A DNA stretch of 64,000 nucleotides from Acidipila sp. EB88 (GCF_003858395.1 NZ_QWEV01000005.1:2418001-2482000), one strand, 5' to 3'; positions 44,678-54,274 are shown, counted from the stretch's first letter. Notes: generated by a model from the sequence alone, not told the origin. Numbers and translations: made by a program.

Positions 44678-46072
44678 CTAAAGTGCGCTCGAGATGCCGA
44701 GGCACCAGGAAGGCGTGCCCACTGTACCCACGGTGGCGTTCTTGTTCAAAGCCTTGAGGGTACCGGTGTTCGGATCGATGATGCGGCCCGTGATGCTGTT
44801 GTCCGCAGCGCCGGCAACATAGAGGTACTGGTTGGTCGGGTCTTCAAAGATGCAGACCGGGCTGGACACCGTGCCCAGCGTGAACCCGCCATTCTGTACG
44901 GCCACGTCCAGGTCGCCTGTGGTTGCATTGATGTTGTAGCCGGTGACATCCGCGGAGGTCGTGGTGGAACTCGCATTACCGGCCACGTTCTGGCCGTTGG
45001 CCAGGAACAGGTACTTGCCGGTGGAGTCCACAACAGACTGCACAGGGCCGCCGCCGGATACGGTGGTGTTGTTCGGGAAGGGCGAACCATTCACCGCCAC
45101 CAGCGTTCCGCTCGAGCCGATCGAGTAGTCGTAGATCAGGTTGTTCAACGTATCCAGCAGGTAGATATAGCTGCTGCTGTCCCCGGTGATCGCCGAGATG
45201 CTGGGAGTCATGTTGGTTGAGATCTGCTGCACGTTGGTCTGCGTGTTGGTGAGCTGGCCAGTGGCGGAGATCGCCTGCACGAACACCGTCTGCACATCAT
45301 TGGTGTGGAACGGCGTGGTCACCGAACCGGCATCCACCACGTACACGTAGGAAGCCGTCACGCGGAAGTCCACCGGGAAGCAGCCCACGGGGAAGTACGT
45401 GAGGGCAGTGTTGACATTGTTCGGCTGTACCTGCAGGCGACCCGTGGAGGCATCAATCGAGTACACCGAGATGTCGCCCACCGGGTGGTACAGGTTGTCG
45501 GAGCCCAGGCACGGGAAGTTGGTCGATGCCGTAGTCGAAGCGTTGGGCGAAGTCGCTCCACCGCCGGAGATGCCGACCGGGGCGAACTGATCCAGAACCA
45601 GGAGGTAGTTGCCACCCGAACTGAGCGCCATGCGCGTGCTGCCGTATCCCTGGCTGGCATACTGCAGCTGCTGCGAGAGCTGCCCGTAGCCGCCGATGGA
45701 GAACAGCGAGATGTTCGCGCTGGTATACAGCTGGCTCAGGTAGGTGGAGCTCGAGGTGGAGGTGTCCTGCGTGGCCGTGCCCTGGTTCAGGACGTACATG
45801 AAGCGGTTGCCCGTCGGCACGACTGCGCGGATCGGGTTCGCGCCACCCGAGGAGATCGAGGCAGCCGCGCCGGCGATGGCCGTCAGGTTTCCGTTATTGT
45901 TATCTTCCTTGAACGCGCCGATTGCGCCTACGCCGGTCTGGCCGCTGACGCTGGTGCCCAACACATATACGTAGCCGACCGTGCGATCGTTGGAGCAAGA
46001 AGTAAGGCCAAGAGTCATGCCGACGGCCCCCGTTACACACAGCAGGGCACGGCTCAATTTCTGGAACGTCAT
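44678..46072 (-). CDS. Beta-propeller lipoprotein, paralogue of the next gene
   Basis: A 464-aa protein with a lipoprotein signal (GMTLGLTSCSND) and propeller blades such as VGYVYVLGTSVSGQTGVGAI, NRFMYVLNQGTATQD, ISVYSIDASTGRLQVQPN and LYVAGAADNSITGRIIDPNT. The C-terminal blade (TSPVCIFEDPTNQYLYVAG...IIDPNTGTLK) matches that of the 43232 protein (CVIVEPALGRFVYTAN...ILDPNTGGL), so the two share ancestry. It ends 150 bp before the paralogue on the same strand. Function unknown; surface exposure is inferred. Confidence 0.78.
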   Translation of the reverse strand: MTFQKLSRALLCVTGAVGMTLGLTSCSNDRTVGYVYVLGTSVSGQTGVGAIGAFKEDNNNGNLTAIAGAAASISSGGANPIRAVVPTGNRFMYVLNQGTATQDTSTSSSTYLSQLYTSANISLFSIGGYGQLSQQLQYASQGYGSTRMALSSGGNYLLVLDQFAPVGISGGGATSPNASTTASTNFPCLGSDNLYHPVGDISVYSIDASTGRLQVQPNNVNTALTYFPVGCFPVDFRVTASYVYVVDAGSVTTPFHTNDVQTVFVQAISATGQLTNTQTNVQQISTNMTPSISAITGDSSSYIYLLDTLNNLIYDYSIGSSGTLVAVNGSPFPNNTTVSGGGPVQSVVDSTGKYLFLANGQNVAGNASSTTTSADVTGYNINATTGDLDVAVQNGGFTLGTVSSPVCIFEDPTNQYLYVAGAADNSITGRIIDPNTGTLKALNKNATVGTVGTPSWCLGISSAL

Positions 46073-46193
46073 GCGATTCCTTCATCCCTGCTGGCCAAAC
46101 GGCGCAGGAAACGGTGGTGGGGACTGGAGTCCCAGCCCATTGTAACCGCACGGATCAACACTTGTGCTCCGGCGAACGCGAGGCGCCAGAAAT

Positions 46194-46222
46194 GAAAGGG
46201 GCCGGCTATGCCGGCCCCTTTC
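46194..46222 (-). terminator. Rho-independent terminator of the M13 peptidase gene
   Basis: GAAAGGGGCCGGC-tat-GCCGGCCCCTTTC, a perfect 13-bp stem, lies 25 bp after the peptidase stop; on the minus strand it is followed by ATTTCT. Confidence 0.8.
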
Positions 46223-46247
46223 GGCGTTCTTTCGGCTACCAGTGAGC

Positions 46248-48323
46248 TTACCAGACGTGACAGGAGTTCGCTGGCATCATCGGCTGCCCAGAGTGGCATC
46301 CAAAGGCCTTCCCAAACTGCTCGAAGTTCTGCACGGTGCCATTCGTGCGGAACTCGCCCGGCGAGTGAGGATCGGTCTTGGCCAGCACACGCGCCGAGGC
46401 GTCCGTGGTGTTGGAGCACCAGACCTGGGCGAACGCAATAAAGAAGCGCTGATCGGGGGTGTACCCATCAATCTTCTTCGTGCGCTCCCCCTCGGGCTCG
46501 GCCGCCAGAACCTTCTGCAGCGCCTGGTAGGAGATGCGAATCCCGCCATTGTCCGCCGTGTTCTCGCCCAGGGTCAGCTTGCCGTTCAGCTTCTGCCCCG
46601 GTACCGGCTCGAAGTTCCCGTACTCCTTGACCTCGCAGTCGGTACGCGCGTCGAACTTGGCCTTGTCGTCCGGCGTGAACCAGTTCCGCACATTGCCCTG
46701 CCCGTCATAGCGGGAGCCCTGGTCGTCGAAGCCATGCGTCATCTCATGCCCGATCACGACGCCGATTGCTCCATAGTTCACCGCGGGATCGATCGTCTGC
46801 GAGTAGAACGGGGGCTGCAGGATGCCGGCCGGGAAGTTGATGTCGTTCATCGGCGGGTTGTAGTACGCGTTTACCGTCGGCGGCGTCATCCCCCATTCCT
46901 TCTCGTTCACCGGCTTGCCAATGTGGTTCAACTCGTAAGCGGTGTTGAAGTTCTCGGCGTCGCGAAGGTCCGTCGCGAAGTCCCCGCGCGTCACCACGAC
47001 CGCGGAGTAGTCGCGCCACTGGTCCGGGTAGCCCACCTTGTCGCGGAAGGTGCCAAGCTTGGTGAGCGCCTCCTGCTTGGTGGCGTCCGACATCCAGGGC
47101 AGCTGCTTGATGTCTTCCCCGAGTGACTCCTTCAGGTTTGCAACCAGCTGCTCCATGCTGGCCTTGTTCTCTGGCGGAAAATTCTGCTTCACCCAGTCCT
47201 GCCCGACGGCCTCGCCAAACTGCCGGTCGGTCAGCGCGGTGCAGCGTTTCCAGCGGGCCCGCTGCTCGGCCTGGCCGTTCAGCGTCTTTGAAAAGAAATC
47301 GAAGTAGGCTTCGTCAAACTGGCTCGAGAGCCACGGCGCGATCTCTGCTACCGCATGAATGCGCAGGTAGCTCTTCAACGCCGGCAACGGCTGGTCGGCA
47401 ATTACGGTGGCCATCGTCTTGAAGTAATCCGGCTGCAACACGTTCACGGTGGTGAATGCCGGGGGCTGCACGCCCGCGAAGAATGCGGTCCAGTCGAAGT
47501 CCGGTGTCAGCGTCTTCAGGTCGCCTACTGCCATTGGGTGATAGATCTTGTCCGGATCGCGCATTTCCACGCGCGGCATGGCTCCCTTGGCCAGGGCCGT
47601 CTCGATCTCGAGCACGTTCTTGGCCTCGGCCTCGGCCTTGGTCTGGTCATCGCCGATCAGCTTGAACATGTTGACCAGGAACGCCTGGTACTGCGTCCGG
47701 ATCTTGACCTGCCGCTCATCCGTCTGCAGGTAGTAGTCGCGGTCAGGTAGCAGCAATCCACCCTGCCGCAACGACGCGATCTGCTTGGTGGAGTCCTTCT
47801 GGTCCTGCTGGTCGTTGAAGCCGAAAAAGCCGTCGCTGAAATACTGCTTGCTGCCCAGGAACGCAGCAATCTGCCGCTTGTCGCTGATGGCATCAATGGC
47901 CATCAGGCTTGGCTCGATCGGCTTTGCGCCCAGCCGGTTGGCCTGGTCCACATCCATGCAGGCTGCGAAGAACGTGCCGTACTGCTTCTGCAGGGGCGAC
48001 TTGGGTGCATCCCCAGCCTGCTTCAATTCGGTGTACAGCAGGTAGTTGTTGCGCTCGGAAAGCTGGTTGAACGTACCCCATCGGGCCGAGTCAGCCGGGA
48101 TGGGATTGTTGCGGCGCCAGTTGCCGCAGGCGTACTGGTAGAAGTCAGTACACGGATCCACCGTCTTGTCGATCGCCGTGGTGTCAAAGGAGCGAAGAGC
48201 CTTGGGGGCTGCGGGTGCCGCGCCGGCATCTGCCGCGGGCAGAAACGTGGATTGTTGTGCAGGAGCGGAGAGCGAGCCAGCCACGAGGGCAATAGCTGCG
48301 GGGGAGAAGAGGATCTTTCGCAT
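46248..48323 (-). CDS. M13 family zinc metallopeptidase (PepO/neprilysin-like)
   Basis: A 691-aa exported peptidase; ATG at 48321-48323 follows AAGGAGCCT, an ideal ribosome-binding site, and begins a signal peptide (ILFSPAAIALVAGSLSAPAQ). The zinc motif HEMTHGFDDQG lies near residue 525 with the third ligand in LGENTADNGG about 60 residues on. The substrate-binding NAYYNPPMNDINFPAGILQPP is split in two blocks (NAYYNPPMNDI, FPAGILQPPF). The C-terminal CHVW is the family end. It cleaves oligopeptides outside the cytoplasm. Monocistronic by its own terminator. Confidence 0.95.
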   Translation of the reverse strand: MRKILFSPAAIALVAGSLSAPAQQSTFLPAADAGAAPAAPKALRSFDTTAIDKTVDPCTDFYQYACGNWRRNNPIPADSARWGTFNQLSERNNYLLYTELKQAGDAPKSPLQKQYGTFFAACMDVDQANRLGAKPIEPSLMAIDAISDKRQIAAFLGSKQYFSDGFFGFNDQQDQKDSTKQIASLRQGGLLLPDRDYYLQTDERQVKIRTQYQAFLVNMFKLIGDDQTKAEAEAKNVLEIETALAKGAMPRVEMRDPDKIYHPMAVGDLKTLTPDFDWTAFFAGVQPPAFTTVNVLQPDYFKTMATVIADQPLPALKSYLRIHAVAEIAPWLSSQFDEAYFDFFSKTLNGQAEQRARWKRCTALTDRQFGEAVGQDWVKQNFPPENKASMEQLVANLKESLGEDIKQLPWMSDATKQEALTKLGTFRDKVGYPDQWRDYSAVVVTRGDFATDLRDAENFNTAYELNHIGKPVNEKEWGMTPPTVNAYYNPPMNDINFPAGILQPPFYSQTIDPAVNYGAIGVVIGHEMTHGFDDQGSRYDGQGNVRNWFTPDDKAKFDARTDCEVKEYGNFEPVPGQKLNGKLTLGENTADNGGIRISYQALQKVLAAEPEGERTKKIDGYTPDQRFFIAFAQVWCSNTTDASARVLAKTDPHSPGEFRTNGTVQNFEQFGKAFGCHSGQPMMPANSCHVW

Positions 48324-48629
48324 AGGCTCCTTGATTACAGGCAAAGCTTGCCTAGCAAAATACCATGTTGCTGCCTGATTCCACAGTTTGGGATACATCG
48401 TCGAATACGCGACAAACACTGGTCCTCAACCGCGCGGCACGCGGGGAGCGCGACCTTCACAGGGCGAGTCGGCACTGCAGCAGGAGCCAGGTTGAGCAGA
48501 GACTGTATCTCGCTTCACCATGGCGGTTGGCCGGAGGTCGAGCAGGTTGTCGCGAGGCGTTGAGCAGAAGCGCCGGCGAGTGGGCGTCGTCGTCGAGAAC
48601 GCGACGCCCGCTCCCTTGTGCAGCGACTT

Positions 48630-49706
48630 CTAGAAAATCTTGACGTGGAAGGTCAGGTACTGCTTCGGGTTCTCGCGGATAGCCGTGACAAGGTGGTTTG
48701 CGTTGCCCAGCATATCGTTCGCGTTGTCATACAGTGCAGGGTTGCGCACCAGCTGACCCAGCGTGCCTTCGCCGTTATCCGCACGCGACAGGATCGAGTC
48801 CAGGCGGTTCACCGTATCGCTGAGCTTGCTCGCAAACTGCGGGTCCTTGGCAATCAGCCCTAGTCCGCCACGCCCTGCATTCACATCGGCCAGCAACTGG
48901 TTGAGGCTGGCGGTGGACTGCTGCAGGTTGTTGTAGAGCGAGGGGTCCTTGATTAATTTGCCGATCGAGCCCTGGCCCGAGTCAATCTGCGCGCTCACCG
49001 AGTCCAGATGGGCAATCGCATCGTTGGCGCGGTTGTACAGCGTGGGGTCCGCTACCAGCTTGCCGATCGAACCCTTGCCGCTGGAGATGGAGTTCACGAG
49101 TCCCTGTAACTGGTCGACTGTGGCCACCGCCTTGTTGTACAGGTCAGGGTTGTTGATCAGCTGGCCGATGGAACCGCGGCCGGTGTTCAGCGAGTCCACC
49201 AGGCTGTCGAGCTTCGCGAGAATGGTGTTGACCTGCTCGATCGTGCCCTGGGAGGACTTGATGACATCGCTGAGCGAGGGAGTTTCGTTGGTCGGCAGTT
49301 CGCCGTTCTCGGCAATCTCAGGCTTTTGCGCTGCCTTGCTGCTGATATTGACCACGGTGTCGCCAAGCACGCCGATCGTCTCCAGGCTCGCGGTGGAGTC
49401 CTGTCGTACGTTCGCGGCGTACTTGCTCGAGATCTTCATCACTACTTCGACCGGGGTCAGCTTGCGTTCCGGGGCGATGCGGATGGACTTGACGGTGCCG
49501 ATCGACACGCCCTCGAGGTTGACCGCTGCTCCATTCTTGAGGCCGGCAGAGTTCTCAAAGTACGACCGGACGGTGAGCTTATGACTGAACACACCACCGT
49601 TCGAGCCGGACATGAGGAATATAAGCACCGTGAGTGCCACCAGCGCGGCAAACACCAGCACTCCGACCTTTAATTGCGACCAATGAACTTCTTGCTGACT
49701 CGGCAC
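48630..49706 (-). CDS. MCE/MlaD family lipid-transport protein with five 34-residue C-terminal repeats
   Basis: A 358-aa protein with one N-terminal membrane anchor (VGVLVFAALVALTVLIFLM) and an MCE domain (about residues 40-125; VRSYFENSAGLKNGAAVNLE, GVSIGTVKSIRI, LGDTVVNIS). From residue 176 the motif GxGSIGxLxxDPxLYN recurs at 176, 210, 244, 278 and 312, an exact 34-residue period. The protein ends KQYLTFHVKIF, the usual MCE terminus. MCE proteins bind phospholipids and bridge membranes with an ABC permease/ATPase; none is adjacent. GTG start with GAGAGG upstream. Confidence 0.88.
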   Translation of the reverse strand: MPSQQEVHWSQLKVGVLVFAALVALTVLIFLMSGSNGGVFSHKLTVRSYFENSAGLKNGAAVNLEGVSIGTVKSIRIAPERKLTPVEVVMKISSKYAANVRQDSTASLETIGVLGDTVVNISSKAAQKPEIAENGELPTNETPSLSDVIKSSQGTIEQVNTILAKLDSLVDSLNTGRGSIGQLINNPDLYNKAVATVDQLQGLVNSISSGKGSIGKLVADPTLYNRANDAIAHLDSVSAQIDSGQGSIGKLIKDPSLYNNLQQSTASLNQLLADVNAGRGGLGLIAKDPQFASKLSDTVNRLDSILSRADNGEGTLGQLVRNPALYDNANDMLGNANHLVTAIRENPKQYLTFHVKIF

Positions 49707-49874
49707 AGCACCTCTCGTGGGACCCTAACGCTGTTATACCTGCTCACAGCTTCTATGACGTGTGCTGCTTGGCTTTTGGTAATCGCAGGGTGCTCGCTGC
49801 AACCGGAATGGCGCTTGCAAGACTCCGCATAGGATGCCCATGCGGGCTTGCGCGTTGCAGGGTTTCGTCTTGCT

Positions 49875-50261
49875 TCAGGGCGCCATGCCTTCGAAGATCA
49901 CGACGGCCGTCGCGTAGGCATCGGTGTGCGTTACGGAGAGTGAGATGCGCGCCACTCCCAGCGCATCCGCCAGCACCCGGGCGCGTCCGTGCAGCACCAT
50001 CTGCGGCGGCCGGCCCGGGGTGCGTTGTACCTCCAGGTCCTGCCATCCGACCCCCCGGCTGATGCCGGTGCCGAGTGCCTTGGCCGCAGCTTCCTTGGCG
50101 GCAAAGCGGGCAGCCAGGTTCTGCTCGGGGTATCGCTTGGTGGCGCAGTAGCGGCGCTCGGCCTCGGTGTAGATCCGCGCCAGGAAGCGCTCTCCGTAGC
50201 GCTCCATCGAAGCCCGGATCCGCGGCACCTCGGCCAGGTCAATCCCCAGTCCAACAATCAC
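49875..50261 (-). CDS. acpS: Holo-[acyl-carrier-protein] synthase
   Basis: A 128-aa AcpS that transfers 4'-phosphopantetheine from CoA to acyl-carrier protein. Motifs: IVGLGIDLAEVPRI (Mg-binding Asp) and NLAARFAAKEAAAKALGTG (catalytic Glu and Lys), plus SVTHTDAYATAVVIFE at the end. The start is GTG at 50259-50261, with GGTGGAGG just upstream and the canonical IVGLGID next; a longer frame to 50480 has no family support. Confidence 0.95.
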   Translation of the reverse strand: MIVGLGIDLAEVPRIRASMERYGERFLARIYTEAERRYCATKRYPEQNLAARFAAKEAAAKALGTGISRGVGWQDLEVQRTPGRPPQMVLHGRARVLADALGVARISLSVTHTDAYATAVVIFEGMAP

Positions 50262-50492
50262 AGCGCATCCTCCACCCTGAGCATAGAGGGTGCGCGTCTC
50301 GGGCCTGCGGGCGGATACCCCTCGGCACTCTGTGGCGCCGGCAATGATCAGCACGTCCAGTGCAATCACGGGCAGGGGGATGCGGGCCGGTGAGATGGCT
50401 GGCAATGTGCCGACAGGCGAAAACAGCAGGGGAAAACAGCGGAGGCAGCGACCAGATCCCCGGGCCGTACGCCCGTACATCTGCCTGGATGC

Positions 50493-50942
50493 CTAGGACT
50501 GCAGTTGTTCCAGCTCGGCCTTGCTCATCGCCTTGATGTGGGTCCCAATGTGCCACTGGTATCCAAAAGGGTCGACGATGGAAGCCATGCGCTCGCCGTA
50601 GGGTTGATCCGCAGGCTCGCGCACGCTGTTGGCCCCGGCGGCGATCGCCTGGTGGTACAGGGCGTCGCAGTCCGCAGCGTAGAGCATCAGGGAGACGGCG
50701 GAGCCGCCATAATGCTTCGGACTGTAGGCGCTGATGGCCGGTCGTTCGTCTGCCAGCATGACGCAGGAGTCGCCCAGGACAATTTCAGCGTGGGCGATCC
50801 TGCCGCCAGGCTCTTTCATCACAAGCCGCTCAGTCGCATTGAGCGCGCGGGTGTAGAAGTCGATCGCCGCGCGGGCGTCGGCAAAAATGAGGTAGGGCTG
50901 CACGCTGTGGTAGCCGGCAGGGGCCGGGTTCTGATCGGTCAT
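50493..50942 (-). CDS. VOC superfamily protein (PhnB/glyoxalase-like)
   Basis: A 149-aa vicinal-oxygen-chelate protein from ATG at 50940-50942, preceded by GGAGAG. Two beta-alpha-beta-beta-beta units are visible: VQPYLIFADARAAIDFYTRA...AEIVLGDSCVMLADE and VSLMLYAADCDALYHQAIAA...ASIVDPFGYQWHIGTHI. This matches PhnB-like or bleomycin-resistance-like members; substrate and metal cannot be told. A basic C-terminal tail (KAMSKAELEQLQS) follows. Confidence 0.85.
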   Translation of the reverse strand: MTDQNPAPAGYHSVQPYLIFADARAAIDFYTRALNATERLVMKEPGGRIAHAEIVLGDSCVMLADERPAISAYSPKHYGGSAVSLMLYAADCDALYHQAIAAGANSVREPADQPYGERMASIVDPFGYQWHIGTHIKAMSKAELEQLQS

Positions 50943-51081
50943 GGCTACTCTCCATTGTTGCTGCATCGGCAAGCACGAAACGGAGATCATTCTGAAACGA
51001 AGCGGCAGCGGATGCAAGGGAAGATCGCGTAAACGCACCCGCTATGCCGGCAGGCTTCTTTGAGCAGAAAGCTTGGGAACC

Positions 51082-51103
51082 TGCTGCCGCCTGCGCGGCA
51101 GCA
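51082..51103. repeat. Inverted repeat in the VOC/51227 intergenic region
   Basis: TGCTGCCGC-ctgc-GCGGCAGCA, a perfect 9-bp stem, lies in the spacer between divergent genes (50942 minus, 51227 plus). With no T-run it may be a structural or operator element. Confidence 0.35.
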
Positions 51104-51226
51104 ACGCCGGCTTGCGGCCGCCTATGAACATAAACCAGAGCTCATCCTGCCCGTCCGGGTGAGAACGCTTACAAGGCGCTTGCGCGGAATCAAAACGGCC
51201 CTCGTGCTGCGCAGGAAACCGCCGAT

Positions 51227-51637
51227 GTGTCTTGCATGAAACAAGAACAAAGGATCGAGACGTCACAGGATTGGAACCTTATGCTGGCCGCTACCTGTGA
51301 AGCGGCACCCTCATCCTTTCTGGAGCATTTGAGTAACGCCCTGGCTGCTCTCGGGGCATTTGTGCTGCGCCAAGGAGCCGTGAGCGAACACTGCGCCGAG
51401 ATCGACTTCGAGTTCCCCCGGGTGCACGCCATGGACGTCTACTGTCTCTTGGTCGCCAATGGAATCGAGCTAAGCCAGGAAGCACACCAGCAGCTTGCCG
51501 ACCTTTGCCACTGCACCCAGGAGCTGGGCGGGGAAGCCGAAGGCACGCTGGTACGGATCAACGTGTCCGTGTATGCCCGCGCGGAGGGTGAAAGCTTTCT
51601 GGGTGCTCCCGCGGGCAAGCTCTCGGAGGCCGCCTGA
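51227..51637 (+). CDS. Hypothetical protein, unrecognised
   Basis: A 136-aa soluble acidic protein with no signal peptide or membrane helix. The start is GTG at 51227 with AGGAAA about 10 nt before; an ATG at 51236 is possible. Sequence features are an alpha/beta pattern (SNALAALGAFVLRQGAVSEH, AEIDFEFPRVHAMDVYCLLV, NGIELSQEAHQQLADLCHCT) suggestive of a compact ACT-like or RRM-like fold, but I recognise no family. It is convergent with recG and isolated. Confidence 0.6.
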   Translation: MSCMKQEQRIETSQDWNLMLAATCEAAPSSFLEHLSNALAALGAFVLRQGAVSEHCAEIDFEFPRVHAMDVYCLLVANGIELSQEAHQQLADLCHCTQELGGEAEGTLVRINVSVYARAEGESFLGAPAGKLSEAA

Positions 51638-51749
51638 TCAACCCGCGAACCTCCGCTTTCTCCCTGCGCCTCGGCAAGCGTCGACCCATCTATCCGGCTG
51701 CTTCGGTTCACATCGTGTCCCGCTGGTGACCGTCATCCCCTAGTCCAGC

Positions 51750-54128
51750 CTAGCCGGCGTTGACCAGACCGTAGCGGCGCTGCCAGGTGTCCCGCAGCGA
51801 GGTCCATACCGCTGCCTTCTCCGCGGGCGTGGCTTCTGCGTCGGCATTGCTCACAAAGGCCCGCGCTTCCCGCTTGGCCTGCTCCAGCACCGAGCGATCC
51901 CGCACCAGCGAGGCCACCCGGAAGTCAGGCAGCCCGGACTGGCGCGTACCGAAGAACTCACCCGGCCCGCGCAGCTCCAGGTCCAGTTCCGCCAGCTCGA
52001 ACCCATCCTGCGTGCGCACCATGGCCGCCAGCCGCTCCGCCGAGGTCTCGGAGACGCGGCCGCCGGTCATCAAAATGCACGAAGAGCGCGCACTGCCGCG
52101 ACCCACCCGGCCACGCAACTGGTGCATCTGCGCAAGGCCGAACCGCTCCGCATGCTCGATCACCATCGTGGTCGCATTCGGCACATCGACGCCCACCTCG
52201 ATCACGGTGGTTGCGACCAGCACGTCGATCTCGCCACGCGCGAAACGCCGCATGATCACTTCCTTGTCATCGGCGCTGAGTCGCCCATGCAGCAACCCCA
52301 TCCGCAGTCCATGCAGCGGGCCATGGCGGAGCTCCTCGTACATCTCGGTTGCCGACTTGAGGTTGCTCTTGCCCTCGCTCCCACCAAGTGCCTGCGCCTG
52401 CTTCGTTGCTGTGCCGCCGTGCTCCGGGGCTGGCGCCAGCCCGGTAAACAACGTCGCGGCCTTGCTCTTGGCTTTCGCGGCGCTCTTCGCCGGTGCTTTG
52501 GCAGGCGCGCGCTTTGCAGCTTTCGCGGGAGCAGCCTTTGTGCCGGCAGCCGCACCCTCCGGCGAAAAGTCGAGTTCGGGCTGGTCGTCCTTGGGTCCTT
52601 CGATGACCGGGTACACGATGTACGCCTGGTGGCCCTTGGCCACTTCCTCACGCAGAAACTCCCAGACCTCGTCCGCGCGCTCATCCGGAACCTGGCGGGT
52701 AAGGATCGGGGTACGTCCCGGAGGCAGCTCATCCAGGATGCTGACCTCGAGGTCTCCATACAGGGTGAGCGCCAGCGTGCGGGGGATGGGCGTAGCCGTC
52801 ATCGCGAGCAGGTCCGGCTCAGCCGCACCCGGCTTCTTCATCAGCCGGAACCGCTGCATCACGCCGAACCGGTGCTGCTCGTCCACCACCACCAGTCCTA
52901 GGTTGGCGAACTCCACCTTGTCTTCGATCAGGGCATGCGTGCCGATGATCAGCTCCGCGTCACCATTTGCAATGCGCTGCCGGTTCCACCGTTTCTGCGC
53001 AGGCTCAAGCGAACCGGTCAGCAGCACCACGCGGTAGGTGCGGCCACCCTGTTCGGCAGCCCGGTCCAGCAGCTTGCGTGCGGCAAGGTAGTGCTGCGTG
53101 GCCAGGATCTCGGTCGGCGCCATCAGCGCGGACTGGTAGCCGTTCTCGATGGCGATCAGCATGGCTTGTACTGCCACGATCGTCTTGCCCGACCCGACGT
53201 CACCCTGCAGCAGGCGCCGCATGGGGCCAGGTTTGCGCATGTCGTCGGCAATCTCGGCCAGCGACTTCTTCTGCGCCGCCGTGGGATGAAACGGCAGCAC
53301 GTTGCGCAGGGCCTTGCGCACCTTTTCATCGGTTGCAAACGCGATGCCGGTCTGTTCCCGAGCCTTGCGCCGCTTCAACTCGAGGCCGAGCTCCAGGAAG
53401 AACAATTCTTCAAAGATGAGTCGCTGCTGCGCCGGGGTGCGCGCGCCGCTGAGCATTGACATGGGCGTACCCGGTGGGGGGAAGTGCACCTCGCGCAACG
53501 CCCGCGCTCTCTCCGGCAGGCCAAGCCGCTCGAGCAGCGCCTTCGGCAGCGTCTCCGGTACCTGGTCGCCGAGCTCCTGGAGTACGCCGTGCATCACCTT
53601 GCGCAGCCACCTGGTATGCAGCCGATTGCCGCCGAGCGTCTCGTAAATGGGTGTGATCCGCCCGACCTCGAGCAGCTCACCCTCGGGGTTCTCGGCGTCC
53701 TTCTCCGGCAGCAGTTCCACCTGCGGCTGCGTCATCTTGTGGCCATTGCCTGAGCGAGAGGCCTCTACCTTGCCGTACACCACCACCCATTGGCCCGGCT
53801 GGTACTTGTCCCTCAGGTACGCTCCGTGGAACCAGATGCACTTCAATGTCTGCAGGTTCTGCCCGACGGTCAGCTCAAAGATGGGCATGCGCGCGGTCTG
53901 CAGCAGCACGCTGCCGCGCACCTGGCCAATGACGCTCGCCATCTCGCCGACTCGCAGCTCCGAAAACAGCACCGGGTGCAGCCGATCCTCGTAGCGAAAG
54001 GGCATGCGGTGCAGCAGGTCTTCTACGGTCAGAATGCTCTTGGTCTTGAGGGACTCGGCGATACGCGGCCCAATGCCCTTGACGTACTGCACGTGTGTTT
54101 CGAGGGAAAGGGCTGGGGTAGGAGGCAT
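51750..54128 (-). CDS. recG: ATP-dependent DNA helicase RecG with Lys/Ala-rich insertion
   Basis: A 792-aa RecG (E. coli 693). The N-terminal wedge domain has VQYVKGIGPRIAESLKTKSI and an OB fold. Helicase motifs are RRLLQGDVGSGKTIVAVQAM (Walker A), VVVDEQHRFGVMQR (DEQH), LLAMTATPIPRTLALTLYGD and QLRGRVGRGSARSSCILM. Between the motif IV strand (QAYIVYPVIEGP) and MYEELRHGPLHG, residues about 520-585 form an extra Lys/Ala/Pro-rich segment (APAKAAKRAPAKAPAKS), where E. coli has a short loop. RecG remodels stalled forks and Holliday junctions. Confidence 0.96.
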   Translation of the reverse strand: MPPTPALSLETHVQYVKGIGPRIAESLKTKSILTVEDLLHRMPFRYEDRLHPVLFSELRVGEMASVIGQVRGSVLLQTARMPIFELTVGQNLQTLKCIWFHGAYLRDKYQPGQWVVVYGKVEASRSGNGHKMTQPQVELLPEKDAENPEGELLEVGRITPIYETLGGNRLHTRWLRKVMHGVLQELGDQVPETLPKALLERLGLPERARALREVHFPPPGTPMSMLSGARTPAQQRLIFEELFFLELGLELKRRKAREQTGIAFATDEKVRKALRNVLPFHPTAAQKKSLAEIADDMRKPGPMRRLLQGDVGSGKTIVAVQAMLIAIENGYQSALMAPTEILATQHYLAARKLLDRAAEQGGRTYRVVLLTGSLEPAQKRWNRQRIANGDAELIIGTHALIEDKVEFANLGLVVVDEQHRFGVMQRFRLMKKPGAAEPDLLAMTATPIPRTLALTLYGDLEVSILDELPPGRTPILTRQVPDERADEVWEFLREEVAKGHQAYIVYPVIEGPKDDQPELDFSPEGAAAGTKAAPAKAAKRAPAKAPAKSAAKAKSKAATLFTGLAPAPEHGGTATKQAQALGGSEGKSNLKSATEMYEELRHGPLHGLRMGLLHGRLSADDKEVIMRRFARGEIDVLVATTVIEVGVDVPNATTMVIEHAERFGLAQMHQLRGRVGRGSARSSCILMTGGRVSETSAERLAAMVRTQDGFELAELDLELRGPGEFFGTRQSGLPDFRVASLVRDRSVLEQAKREARAFVSNADAEATPAEKAAVWTSLRDTWQRRYGLVNAG

Positions 54129-54274
54129 TGCTGCTTGATCGTATCGCACTGCGCCCCGGCGATTGTGGCCCAGCGGCGCTCGCACTTAACCACCGGGGCG
54201 ACGGTTTCCCAAAAGGGACTGCCCGAACGCAGGCCCTCCACAAACCTCCCCGCGTTGGAAATTAGAATGAACCG

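Noticed and set aside
46164-47126. A 320-codon plus-strand frame opposite the M13 peptidase
   Set aside because: Covers the zinc motif region in antisense and has no domain; low-complexity Arg/Val/Leu composition typical of a shadow frame.
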